A stretch of DNA of 64,000 bases from Reticulascus tulasneorum. Lineage: Eukaryota > Ascomycota > Sordariomycetes > Glomerellales > Reticulascaceae. This document shows positions 47,865 through 59,051 of this stretch, one piece after another. A model generated the notes under the pieces. The model did not search any database. It saw only the letters and a list, made by a program, of their open reading frames with translations, and was not told where the DNA came from. Numbering within the stretch: the stretch's first letter is position 1; each line of letters starts with the position of its first letter. The stretch covers positions 3,534,001 to 3,598,000 of the forward strand of contig LSAX01000001.1 of the NCBI GenBank assembly GCA_001557505.1, in the 5' to 3' direction. The position numbers and the translations under genes are program-made.

Positions 47865-49649
47865 ATGCCGAGCTTGTGTCATTCATCCTCTTCGAGTGAC
47901 GATAGCTTCCCGCTCAGACAACAGTACTTTGAAAAGACAGCCTCCATGTTTCAACTGACGGATCTGCCGGAGACCCTCTTTCTAGAAATACTGGATTACG
48001 TCTCACCTCGCGATGTCATACGGTGTCGACAGATCTCGCGGGATTCATACAGAGCGCTCACCAGAGCAGATTTATCACGGAAACTCCTGCTTTCCTTCTT
48101 CCCTCGGTCTTTGGAAGGGAGGCTGCTCAAGAGTCTAGTTCTGGAGAAGGATCACGACACAATTGCCCGGAAAGACTGGCAGGTTATCTTCGCCCGGGTG
48201 GCAAGAAGATACCATCATCTCTCAACGGCCCGGCCCGGCGCAATAGAGAAGATCTCCCCGCTGAAAGACCCAGAGAGACTCAGGGGCATCACGCCATGGA
48301 ACCGGTTTCTGAGATTGGACGAGAAGACTGCCCCGTTCCACTATTGGGATCCGGTATGGACGTATGGCAAAGATGAAGGGCTGCTCGTGTTTCCGACTCC
48401 GGAGTTCGGGTACAAGGCGTTGGATCTAGCCACGCGAAAGGAGTGTGCTGTCCCTTTTGCGATGGAAGGGAAAATCGTGAGGAGGGTGCGTCTCAACGAT
48501 GGAGTTCTAGTCTTCGAGTGGTGCGAACAGGATGCATTCCACAAGCTCAACGAACGGGAGGTTGCGCACCGGCACTTTGCTACAGCGTACGACGTCGCAA
48601 GACATGGGCCGGCATCCTCTGCTTTAGCATCCTACACAGACGCGGAAGAAGACGAAACAAGCTGGAGCATCTCATTCCGATCAGAATGGAAGATCCATTA
48701 CCTCGGTCTTCCCCTCAGCCACCATGACCGCTTCTTCTCAGCACACAACAAGGACCACTACGTCATCTACATATGGCAGCCCACCCGGTCTCCCTGGGGC
48801 GAAGACGAACCCATTGAACGCCTCATCATATGGGACATAGGCCAACCTTCCCCCTATAGACCGTCACAGGACCCTGGGGACAAACTCAAGCCCGAGCACG
48901 ACGTCGGGCCACACATCATCCGCCGCCTCACGAACAACGAGCTCAACCACTGGCATATTCGTCAGAGCGACACACCCTCGCTCCGCGCTCTGACACTCGA
49001 TACCCGCACGCGCGACCCTCAAGGGCGCACAAGCGGCCACGTTTTCCTCATAGAAGAGGAGCACCGCTGGGGCAGCGGGCCGCACTCCTCGCCAACCCCG
49101 CCGCGGTTGCACCACGTGCGCAGCACGGGCATCCCGCTCGTCGGCCACGGCCCGCGCTGGGCAGACGAGTGCGGCGCCGACGGCGACGTGGACATGAGTT
49201 TCTGCTGGCGAAGCGCGGGCAATGCCCGGCGTCATGTCGCACCGGAGCGGGAGCTCGAGGAGTGGCCCGGCCGCGCCCCGTGCTGGCGCCACGAGGAGTT
49301 TCCATACCTCACCGTCGCGGAGATGTTAGATCCTTTAGCGGGCGTGCGCATCTGCGCGAGGCACTGCTTCATGCTTGAGGTTGTCAGCGTGCATGTGCGG
49401 CCGAAGCTGAGGGTTGAGGAACTGGGCGGGCGGGAACGGGGGGAAGGGACCAGGGTTGGTGTTGGAGATGGGGTGGATGGGACGAGTGGGAGCAGTAGTG
49501 AGAGTGGTAGGGGCATTCGTCGTGACAAAGAGGTGCAGTTTGCGGATGAGATGTGGGGAGAGCTGCTTGGGAAGGGCGTCATTGTTGGGGATGAGAGGTG
49601 GTTGATTGGGGAGGATGGGAGGAGAGATATCACCATCGTACGCTTTTGA
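47865..49649 (+). CDS. F-box protein
   Basis: A single exon of 594 residues. An F-box lies near residues 28-75 (MFQLTDLPETLFLEILDYVSPRDVIRCRQISRDSY split over two motifs: LPETLFLEILDYV and VIRCRQISRDSYRAL). The rest is strand-rich with many Trp and His residues and no named repeat that I can identify. F-box proteins bring targets to SCF ubiquitin ligases through Skp1; the target here is unknown. The start could be 47865, or 47946 (MFQLTDLPE), which begins right at the F-box. The C-terminal Gly/Arg/Glu-rich insert near 520-560 looks low-complexity. Confidence 0.82.
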   Translation: MPSLCHSSSSSDDSFPLRQQYFEKTASMFQLTDLPETLFLEILDYVSPRDVIRCRQISRDSYRALTRADLSRKLLLSFFPRSLEGRLLKSLVLEKDHDTIARKDWQVIFARVARRYHHLSTARPGAIEKISPLKDPERLRGITPWNRFLRLDEKTAPFHYWDPVWTYGKDEGLLVFPTPEFGYKALDLATRKECAVPFAMEGKIVRRVRLNDGVLVFEWCEQDAFHKLNEREVAHRHFATAYDVARHGPASSALASYTDAEEDETSWSISFRSEWKIHYLGLPLSHHDRFFSAHNKDHYVIYIWQPTRSPWGEDEPIERLIIWDIGQPSPYRPSQDPGDKLKPEHDVGPHIIRRLTNNELNHWHIRQSDTPSLRALTLDTRTRDPQGRTSGHVFLIEEEHRWGSGPHSSPTPPRLHHVRSTGIPLVGHGPRWADECGADGDVDMSFCWRSAGNARRHVAPERELEEWPGRAPCWRHEEFPYLTVAEMLDPLAGVRICARHCFMLEVVSVHVRPKLRVEELGGRERGEGTRVGVGDGVDGTSGSSSESGRGIRRDKEVQFADEMWGELLGKGVIVGDERWLIGEDGRRDITIVRF

Positions 49650-50048
49650 GCAGCATTTATGGCATTTTATGGAGTCATACCATCATTGGGGAATGAAGCA
49701 TTCTTGTATCAGTTGGTCTGATTTCAAAAACGCATTTCCAGTCGCCATGGTTCAAATAACACAAGTCGGATTCGCAGTAACCCGGCAGAGGTCATCAAAA
49801 GTCTCATGAGATTTAACAAGGAATATGGCTCAAGCATGATATTTCCGTTACACATGACCCCCTTAGATACATGATATCTTGCCTGAACTCATCCCCCCGG
49901 CCCTGTGAAAATGCCCATTGAACTCCGAACGTGCCAAGTAGGAATCTGTATATGCTGCATTGCTCCTGGATCACCTCAAATGGGGGCAGAAATTGCACAA
50001 ATCGATCAAATGTTCCAGCATTCCCTGTATTCTTTGCTGGGAACATAC
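49650..50048. other. Convergent intergenic region
   Basis: About 400 bp between the 3' ends of the F-box gene (plus) and the monooxygenase gene (minus). A 102-codon frame at 49813-50121 overlaps the end of the monooxygenase on the same strand in a different frame and is not coding. No gene is seen. Confidence 0.5.
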
Positions 50049-52210
50049 CTATGCTGATGGCGGCGTTTCCGTCGCAGGCGTAGGGAGTTTCAGGAACGCA
50101 TCGTAGTAGCTGTCGAGCCATCTGGCAGCCTCGACACCTGCGTCATCCATGCTGGAGTCCCAACGTCCGACAGATCCTACGTATCCGTCTGGTCGTACGT
50201 TGACGATGGCTATTTCGCCTGGGCTCAGACTGCCTAGCCATTTGTTCGTGCAGAGAGAACCGCGCGTGTCAAGTTGCGGCACGTCGTCGAGGTAGAATGT
50301 CCAGCGACTGTCTTGTAGAAGAGCCGGAAGGTCTGAGATTTCGACCTCTGTCTTGGGCATTGTTGCTATCTTCGGTTAGTCTAATGGTTGGAAGCATATC
50401 TGAGGCTGAATGGAGACTTACTAATCAGTGCAAAGGTGAACAAGTGGCTGACAGCCGTGTATCTCTCTGGTCTCATGTAGAGGTCTTCAGGGGCTGGTAG
50501 CCGCGGCTGTACGGCGTACGAGGCACTCGCTGCCGCGGATAGCTTGCTAATAAAGGAACTGGTTCCTGCAATGGCCTGGCAGAACGTGTCCAAGAATGGG
50601 CTTGCTCCGTGAATATCCCACATCAGTAGGTAGATTCGGAACTGTCCAAGCATAGGGATATCAAGTTGTACATCGACGGGGTTCGAGTCGATATACCGAG
50701 TGACCTTGGCTGGAGGAAGGAGACAGCCTGGCCTGGCATCGCCCATCAGCAGAGCCTCGTCTTCGAATCTGTTGAGAACGCTCTCGCTGTATTCCGCGCC
50801 GATTCCTGAGATGAAGCGAACATTGGTCTTGAAGTTTTCTGCCAGAGCGACCGCATCGCCTCCGGCAATCTGATTAGCATGCTCGTAGTCGAAGTTCACA
50901 AGATCCAGAGCAATCTTTCTCCGCTCTTCTTCATAGCTCTCGAGTAACTCTGGCTTTGCCAGCCCTCTCACCGCAAGGTTCAGCTTCCACGAGAGATTCC
51001 ACGAGTCGTGCATTGAGGTATTCATCCCCTGTGCCGATTTCGGAGAGTGCGTGTGACTTGCGTCGCCTGCAAGGAAAGCCCGCAGGTGGTTGTCGCAGAA
51101 CTTGCGTGCAACCCGCTGACCGATCTGGTATCTACCGAACCACTCAATGTACTTCCAATTGACCTCAAATGGTGCCATGATCTGCTTTGCTCGCTGCATC
51201 ACGAACTCTTGACCCAATTCCCTCTTGTCTGCCTTCGGCCCAGACTTCAGTTCGATGTAGAATCGAGTCATGTTTCTCTCTCTTGGTATTATCAAGATGG
51301 AGCCATACTCCTGTGAGTAGACCAAAGTTTTGGACCAAATATCTGGGAAGTCAGTGATCAATTCACCGTCCAGAACACCCCAGATAGCCGCTTGCGACAT
51401 TCCTATCGCTCTCGCTTCGGGGATGCTCTTTCGTACTTTCGAATGCGCGCCATCGCCTAATCACAATTAGTCTGACTGATACGCCCAGTCCTCTTTGCCT
51501 TACGGCTGACTTACATCCGACCAGATATTGTGTTAGGATTTTTCTTCGATCCTGAGTGACATTCGTCCGACAGTTTACCTGCAGCGGGCGAGACTTGTCT
51601 TCTGGTACGCTATAAGAGTCAAAGGCTGTGTTTCTCCGCACTTCGAGACCGCGTTTCTTCAGGTCGTCTATGAACAAACTCTCCACCATTCCCTGGTGAA
51701 CCAGGAGTATGTACGGGTCCAAGACGTCGATAACAGGGGGGTAGTGTATTTCGCGACCTAACCGATGGAGTTGCTCGTCGGCCGTGCTGCGCCAGAATGA
51801 GATGTCGTAAACTCGAACACCTCTCTGTAGCAAGGGATCGGCCAGTCTCATCTGTCTAAAGGTCTCGATCGTCTTTGGTTGGAGACCATCAGCTCTGTAC
51901 GATACTGGTGTTAGCCGGCCCACAACCAACATTGCATGGGATGAATCTATCCTGGTTACCTTCCAACCGGCGTCAGATCAGCCCGGTCGTCCACAACCTC
52001 AACTTTTATTCCAAACCTCCCCAGATTTGCTGCCAGCATGAGGCCTGCCGGCCCAGCTCCAACCACGCACACTTGACATTCCAATGGTGGTTCCGGCAGG
52101 CTTCGGAGAAGCGCGAGGGCATCTGTGTTGTTGTCGAAAGCAGCGTCCAGTCGCCTTTGCTCAATCTGATCTTCTGCTGAAGCATCCAAGCCCATAATTC
52201 CAGGCGCCAT
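50049..52210 (-). CDS. FAD-dependent aromatic-ring monooxygenase, phenol 2-monooxygenase-like
   Basis: Four exons, 52210-51960, 51894-51515, 51456-50422 and 50365-50049, give 660 residues. The FAD motif [10 protein letters not shown] is at 51-60, the DG motif ([10 protein letters not shown]) at 211-220, and the second FAD motif in [12 protein letters not shown] with a following [16 protein letters not shown]. This is the flavoprotein hydroxylase (group A) family. The last 150 residues form the thioredoxin-like C-terminal domain found in phenol hydroxylase, including [13 protein letters not shown]. There is no signal peptide. The enzyme likely hydroxylates a phenolic substrate with NADPH and oxygen; the substrate is unknown. 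All four junctions keep phase. Confidence 0.92.
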
Positions 52211-53061
52211 GACCCTTTGGAGCTCTAAAGCACAAGCTCATCCGCGATGCGAGGCGCAATGGGACTTTGCGGTCTGCGGGGGCGTAAATGCTAGGGAAAC
52301 AAGGATATCAAGCTTTCTTGAATGCTTTGATCCCGCGAACTGGCGACTCGCCAAAGGTGAAGTTTGCCTTGGTATGTGGTATGCGCCAATGGCTTGAGGC
52401 ACTTCGTAGGGGTCACACGCGGACGGCCGGTCCCGCAACTTGGATCGGTGACGCTGTCGCGTGTAAGACAAGGAATGAAGAGTCTAGAGAGTGCGGATTC
52501 ACATAATTCCCCGCAGGAATCAAGAAGAGAGAATCGAAAGGAGGGGGAGAAGGTCGAAAACACCCAAAAGCAAGGCGGTTTGACAAATTAGGAATATGTT
52601 TAGGGACTCCTCAAGCTTCAAACAAAATGGCATGATAGAGGCCGATGAGAGTGAGAAATGGTCTGATTTCACGGGCTGTTTTCCCCGCTGGTGCCACCTT
52701 CGCGGCGTTCCCATTGGTCGAAGCTGGCCTGCCTGTGGAGGGGCTCGCAGCGCTATCGACGCCCCGGAGTGCGGCTTCGATGAGCCCACATTTTAGGGCA
52801 CTTCCGCTAGATTTAGCGGCATTTGCCGGTAACTTATACCTAAGGCAGTCGATCAACTTGCTGGGCTTACCTAATCTACGACCTTGATTCATTCATTTGC
52901 CTAGGTACACGCCAGATCAAATATGTCAGGCCCAATCCCAACCTACCTTCAGCGACCGTCACCATCTGGCAATTCCAATGGGAGAGGAGCCGCACAGCTG
53001 CCTCTTGAAAACGGGTACCGCCTTATAAAGGATACTAAGTGGAAGATTGCGATGTAATTTA
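52211..53061. other. Intergenic region upstream of the monooxygenase gene
   Basis: This holds the promoter of the monooxygenase (minus) and the 3' UTR of the F-box-like gene (minus). Several short frames at 52209-52892 on both strands overlap and have no recognisable domain. No gene is supported. Confidence 0.5.
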
Positions 53062-54626
53062 TTACTGCGCAAGGCTACATCCCTCCCTCCGGATCTGCCA
53101 AAGTGACGCAGGCTCAATGACTTGGCAGGGCAATTCTAGATGATAGATTGCATCTCCGTGAGATTTTATGACCTCTTGAATACGCTCCTGCTTTACTTGA
53201 AGTTCAGAAAAGGGCAGCTTCGAGGCAGCGAGTTGCCTTGACTTGACCACAAGGGGACTCAACTCTAGATGCCGCGTTCCGCGCCAAGTGACCGAGGCCC
53301 TGTCTTTGTCTATGCGATATATGAACGCACAGGCGTGCGCCTTGCCACCATTCCAAAGCACAAACGTGTGTAGCTTGGGCATCTTCTGTACAAGGACCCT
53401 GGCTCGGCATAGCAAAGTCTGAATCTGCTCGCGCTTTTCCCAATCGTCCTGCAGGAGCTGCGAGGTGAGCGCCAGCGATTGCAGATGCGACCAGCTCCAC
53501 GTCGACCGACAGTGTCGAAAGACTTCTTCGGCATTGACCATGAATGAGATAGCAAGGTGTTGTAAGTCAAGACTTTTGGATGCGAAAACTGGCCCGAGCC
53601 CTTCGCTAGGATCGACCAAATTGAACCAGTGTACGTAGGCTGGCCGCTTTGGAAATGGGTCATAAAATTTATAGGAGTCCTCGAATACTGTTAACCTGTT
53701 GAGAGTATCTGGAAGACCTCCTCGCATTGCAAATGAAAGACCTGTCTCTAAGCATTAGCGGTGGATGATCAGGATGTATCTAACATGGTGAGAAGATGAA
53801 ATTCGGAATTCCTGCGTGGGTGCGTACGTCGATCTTGAAATTCTCTGTCCGCAGCTTCATATGGCGCCCACGGCTCGTAGGATATATGCTCTAGACGATC
53901 AAACCTGCCGAGTAGCAGGGCAAATCCCGATGGAGAAATACAACGTCGGAGTTGTCGACGGATAATGAAGCAGGTGACTGCTTGGACTCGAGGCAACAAG
54001 TCGCGGAACACTAAGTAGATAGGTCGGAAGAGTCGTAGCATGGCTGACCTTGGGGGGGCTTTGACTTGTTGACCATGGATCCAACCATGCTGCGGGTCAT
54101 GATGCGGAATTCCAGTCCTCCACGCATCCGACGTTGCGTGCTCATCATGCTCAACTTCATCGGACGACAGGTATAAGTTCTTGAACCAATGCTCGCAGTC
54201 GCTAGGAGAGTATACATTAATCTCCAATGCCAAGTTATTCGCTGGACCCCAAGTGCTGAGAACAGAAAAGAGTTTCCATATCCCGGCACTGACGATAGAG
54301 CTGATCTTTACTGATGGCGAATGTCGTTTTGAGCAACATGTGGACGCGTATCGTGGTAGTTCAACACTGAAACAGATGCGATGGATAAGGTCTCTCTTTC
54401 GTCGCGATACGATATGTTCGAAATCGTCGAGACAAGACACTCGCAGCTCTAGCTTATAGAAATTGACCTTCTCTAAAACATGCTGCCATTCTCTGCATAC
54501 AGACGCAAGTGAAGCCCAACCAGGATGTTTCTCGTATGCGATTGTCGACAAGATCATGAAGCGAATCTCTGCGGGGACAGATATCCATGACAATGCTTCT
54601 AGACTTGATTGGCTGCGGGTTCTCAT
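53062..54626 (-). CDS. F-box-like protein of the fungal DUF6546 type
   Basis: Exons 54626-53828 and 53741-53062 give 492 residues. The start region (SWISVPAEIRFMILSTIAY...ASLASVCREWQHVLE) is an F-box-like motif of the type common in fungal DUF6546 proteins. Later blocks typical of that group are LALEINVYSPSDCEHWF, RLEHISYEPW, NRLTVFEDSY, and a final IYHLELPCQVIEPA. The intron choice (donor GTACGC at 53827, acceptor ACAG, GCTAAT branch) is the only one I found that keeps phase. Reading straight through gives an early stop. An in-frame ATG at 54701 would add 25 residues. Function unknown; probably a ligand-binding part of an SCF ligase. Confidence 0.72.
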
Positions 54627-55690
54627 TCTGCGGCGTTTAGAAGAAAAAGCAGGCGGCAAACACGAAGTCTGGTATCTCAAGGGGCCAGGGGTTATTTTCA
54701 TAGGGGTGAAGGAAGATCGCACGCCTCTGAAGAGTGTTCTTGTCTGCCGGTTCGAAGGGTTAGGTTGACAACCTTTCTGGGCTGTTGAAGGTTCGAAATT
54801 CAAATTGAAAACATGTAGCAAGCATGGAATTGTGCTTCCCCAGAGTCTGGTGGAACAGATGAGGGAGTCGGTGAGGGTGTCAGATGGCGCAAGGCATTGT
54901 TTTAAGCTCACCCAAGCTCATGGCATGAAAAAGTTTGATGCCGACTGAGTGGGCTTTTGATACCTTTTCTCATGCATTCTTTCCTGCGGTCGCGGATAGC
55001 CTTGTTATTTGACCATATTGCCCAAAATTAGGTTTAGGCAGCTTCCGGCTTCAGTTTGTCTGGGATGTCGCTCTCTTAGGTTTCATCGGAGCATTTGGGA
55101 CTGATAATACGAACATGCTCAGCTGCCCCAGGCGAGCTGCGTATTGCTCAACCGATAGGTCAGCTTTGCTTCGTATTTCGTTTTTGTGCCTGGGGCTTGA
55201 GGAAGTGTTGGTTTAAGGCGGGCGTGGTTCTCTTGCATGCTACCCGCGCTCATGGGGAGCGTTGTAGTCGTCGACTGACGGGCATTGCGGCCGGGGACGT
55301 GGGATTCGGTAGGAGGAGGGTCAACAACGATGGCAGGAAATAGAGACAGGACCTTTATCGAGCAATGCGGATGGGACTTGAGGGGAAGCCACGGCGGCTA
55401 ACGTCGGTGGCGATATGATATTGACACCGTGGTAAGTATCACTCAAAGTGATGGATGTCCGCGCTGTGGCGTTCACTGCCAGTTTCTGGCTATCCTGCAT
55501 CCCACATCTGGGTTCTTTTGACAAGCCGAAATACAAATAATCCTGCCTGTGATCCTCCGCGAGTGCTCGAGCGAAGATGTAGCAGAAAATGCCCCTTAAA
55601 CTCCATGCGCCTTCTGCAGAATAGGACGGACACACTTGCATTTCGGGACCAAAGCTGTGCCTGCGAACTATACCGGCATTATGCCCGTCA
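54627..55690. other. Intergenic region between F-box-like and NACHT-ankyrin genes
   Basis: The promoter of the F-box-like gene (minus) and the 3' UTR of the NACHT-ankyrin gene (minus) fall here. Frames at 54463-54768 (plus) and 55321-55800 (minus) overlap known exons or lack domains. No gene is supported. Confidence 0.5.
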
Positions 55691-58600
55691 TCAGTGGAAT
55701 AACTCGGTAGCATCGGGCATCTGGCCATTACTATCCTTCGAATCGTTGTGGACCTGACTTGTAGCAAGCAGCTGCACGATAGCCTCATGCCCCTTCGCAA
55801 CGGCTAAGTTAAGCGGCGTGTAGCCATCCTTATCTTTTAAGTTAACATCGGCCTGATCTGCAAGTAGCAGCTTTACAATAGCCTCATGCCCCTCCATAAC
55901 GGCCCAGCTAAGCGGCGTGTAGCCATCGTTATCTTTTAAGTTGACATCGGCCTGGCCTGTAAGTAGCAGCTGTACCACAGCCTCATGCCCGTTCACAGCG
56001 GCCAAGATAAGCGGCGTGTAGCCATGGTTATCTTTTAAGTTGACATCGGCCTGGCCTGTAAGTAGCAGCTGTACCACAGCCTCATGCCCGTTCACAGCGG
56101 CCAAGCTGAGCGGCGTGTAGCCATCGTTGTCTGTTAAGTTGACATTGGCCTGGCCTGTAAGTAATAGCTGCACGACAGCCTCATGCCCGTTCGCAGCGGC
56201 CAAGATAAGCGGCGTAAAGCCTTCCTTATCTTTGAAGTTGAGATCGACCTGGCCCGTAGCTAGTAGCAGCTGAACGACAGCCTCATGCCCGTTCTCAGCA
56301 GCCCAATTAAATGGTGTTTGGCGATTTTTATCCTTAGACTCGACGTCGACCTGGCCCGTAGCTAGTAGCAGCTGAACGACAGCGTCATGCCCGTTCTTAG
56401 CAGCCCAATTAAGTGGTGTCCGGCCAAACTTATCCTTAGACTCAACGTCGACTTGGCCCGTAGCTAGTAGCAGCTGAACGACGGCCTCATGCCCGTTCGC
56501 AGCGGCCAAGATAAGCGGCGTAAAGCCTTCCTTATCTTTGAAGTTGAGATCGACCTGGCCCGTAGCTAGTAGCAGCTGAACGACAGCCTCATGCCCGTTC
56601 TCAGCAGCCCAATTAAATGGTGTTTGGCGATTTTTATCCTTAGACTCGACGTCGACCTGGCCCGTAGCTAGTAGCAGCTGAACGACAGCGTCATGCCCGT
56701 TCTTAGCAGCCCAATTAAGTGGTGTCCGGCCAAACTTATCCTTAGACTCAACGTCGACTTGGCCCGTAGCTAGTAGCAGCTGAACGACGGCCTCATGCCC
56801 GTTCGTAGCAGCCCAATTAAATGGTGTCCGGCCAATCTTATCCCTAGACTCGACGTCGATCTGGCCGGTGGCTAGTAGCTGCTGCATAACAGCCTTGTGC
56901 CCGTTTGCGGTAGCGTAGCTAAGTGGCGTTCTTCCGTTACTGTCTTTTAGATCTGGTCTATAATCGCGCGACATCAAGTACCTTACTGCATCTCGGATCC
57001 CAAAAAATGCCGCCAAGTGTAGTTGTGTCATTTGCCTTGGAAATTGTTGGCTATCTCCCCGATGCCACGATCTTTTCTCGACCATTAGTGCCTGGACTGA
57101 TGCCTCAACGTTTGATTTACTATTGAGGAAGTCTTGAACAAGGTGGCTTGTTACCACTACCTCGCAGGCATGATGGCCCCAGTTGTGTGTGGCGTAATCG
57201 AATAGCTGATTTGAGCGCAATCGTTCCTCGAATTCGCCATCTGCAAGGCAAATCCCGCTCTCAAAGACCCCATATGAGAGATAACTAGCGCAAGTATCTG
57301 TGATATCGGCCTCCGCATCTGGAAACCAATCCTTCCATGTTCGTGCGAAGTATTCCTGCGTCGTATAGTGGACTAAGCGGATGATATTACTCTCTTCATC
57401 GACCGTGACTAGTCCAGCACAAGCCGAGACCAGATCTTCAATCTGTGGAAGATTGTCTTCATCGAGCTCTCGTTTGCCGACCTCTACGCCAAGGGCGTGC
57501 TGGAGTTCTACCGTGGTCAATGGCCTCTTTGCGCGGGTAATCCATGATAGAACCTGTTTAGCAAGTTCCTCCCGATCCGTAATTTGGCCCTCAATGCGAT
57601 CCATTGCTTCTCTATACGCATGGTCGTACGCTTCAGAACCAGTGGGCAGTTTAATTAAAGCTGCTCGAACAGCCTTAGGGGATCTCTTCCCGATCAAAGA
57701 GTCGACATGCAGCTGCGCAAGTAAAAACCTAGCCGATTTAGTAGGAATCATTAGCTTGGTAGGGAGCTGCTCACATTCCGTCAACAGCCTTAACTATCTC
57801 CGTCTTGATCTCCTCTCGTAGTTGTACATTACGTCCTACAAAGGATGGCAAATGTGAGATTTTACCGTCCACATATCTCTGTATATCTTCAGGACGTGCA
57901 CGAATCTCTAGCAACAGGCAGTTGCTAAACCTATCTGTAATGTCCAAGATAAATCTCGAGGTTGCAAATATATTTATCTCGTACTTCGCTTGGAGAGCGA
58001 AGATCTCTGTAAGTAGTCTTGTTCTACAGTCGCCGGACGTTTGGCATTCATCAAGAGCGTCCACGATAACAAAAGCTCTCGAGTACAGAGAAGCCACAAA
58101 CTGGAGCGCTTTCGAGGTTTCATCGAGCGATACTCGTGTCCTGCCTTTGTGTTTGTCGTAAAGAGATCTAACGCGCTCTGGTAAAGATGGCAGGCCTTGG
58201 GCAAACTGTTTTAGGAGGCTTGCAAGAAGCTCACCAGCTTTTTGCTCATCGTGCCGGCGGAAGTTACAATAGAGGTATGCGATGCCAACACGCTCACCAT
58301 CCAGAAATCGTGTGCAGAGGTCGTCGACTACGATCGATGTGAGAATCGTCTTCCCGGCACCCGGGATGCCAGGACAGAATAGTGTCTGCTTCGTGTTCTT
58401 GGTCCACTCTTGATATTGCGTCGAGTCCAGTAGCCATTGACCCGTACCTTGCTGCCGCCGCCCGACCAAGTCACTTTGCTGTGGACCATAATCCTCTGTA
58501 GTGAGCCAGTCCAAAATGGCCTTGCACTCTTTGTCTGCATGCCAATTCTGCTGCTCTTTCCTCGCCTCCCAGACTTCCTTACGGATGCTTACACCGAGAG

Positions 58601-59051
58601 AGAGCGCATCTATCGCCATCAAGCCGTTTAAAGTCTGACATTGTCGATGAAGGTTTTCGACCGCTTCTCTGGTTTTCTTCGCCAGGAATGCTCCTTTTAA
58701 CCTCTCCCAGCCAGCTCGGTGACCATGCGCTCGTTTCTTCAAGTCACAGAGGAGAGTTTCGAGCTCCTTCTTGCAGATAGACACCATTACACGGGTATCT
58801 GTGTCTTGCGCTGCTTCTCCAAGCTGCGAAAGGAGGGCGGAATGCCGACCATGAAAGGCCTCCAGAAAGTCATGGTTGAGAAAGATGTTCGTGTTCGTCT
58901 CGGACAGAACTGTTTTCAGGGCCTGGAGTTCGGCTACGAAGCTTCTGGCATCGGCTGGCGCATCTCTCCAATCCAATCCGAGTTGGACGCCGAGCTGGAT
59001 GATCTGGCCAGCGACGCCGATGACACCAATGATTCCGAAAGGGTCAGCCAT
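55691..59051 (-). CDS. NACHT-ankyrin STAND (NOD-like receptor) protein
   Basis: Exons 59051-57775 and 57728-55691 give 1104 residues; a 46-nt intron with a CTAAAT/CTAAT branch joins AVDG-MFLLAQLHVD. The N-terminal domain (MADPFGIIGVIGVAGQI..., helical to about 140) is the kind found before NACHT in fungal STAND proteins. The NACHT domain follows: P-loop PGIPGAGKTILTS, Walker B AFVIVDALDEC, and IFATSRF. A winged-helix-like region (AKQVLSWITRAKRPLTTVELQHAL) precedes 13 ankyrin repeats of mostly 33-34 residues. Repeats 3-8 and 9-12 are nearly identical within groups. Fungal STAND proteins act in non-self recognition and programmed cell death; the ligand here is unknown. Confidence 0.92.
56181..56792 (-). 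repeat. Perfect tandem duplication of a 306-bp unit in the ankyrin array
   Basis: Positions 56181-56486 and 56487-56792 read the same base for base by eye. Each unit covers three 34-residue ankyrin repeats (102 codons), so the duplication keeps frame. The next unit (from 56793) diverges after about 13 bases. Perfect identity, including third codon positions, indicates a recent event or gene conversion. An assembly error is possible but would usually collapse rather than expand a repeat. Confidence 0.9.

Noticed and set aside
52611..52892. 93-codon minus-strand frame rich in Ala and Ser upstream of the monooxygenase
   Set aside because: Overlaps a similar frame on the other strand, has no domain and lies in the expected promoter.
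53769..53827. Reading the F-box-like protein straight on to a stop after HLLTMLDTS
   Set aside because: This would truncate the protein; the downstream minus-strand frame continues the family pattern and a phase-keeping intron with a good branch site exists.
55321..55800. Minus-strand frame overlapping the end of the ankyrin gene
   Set aside because: It shares DNA with the last ankyrin repeat in another frame and has no domain.
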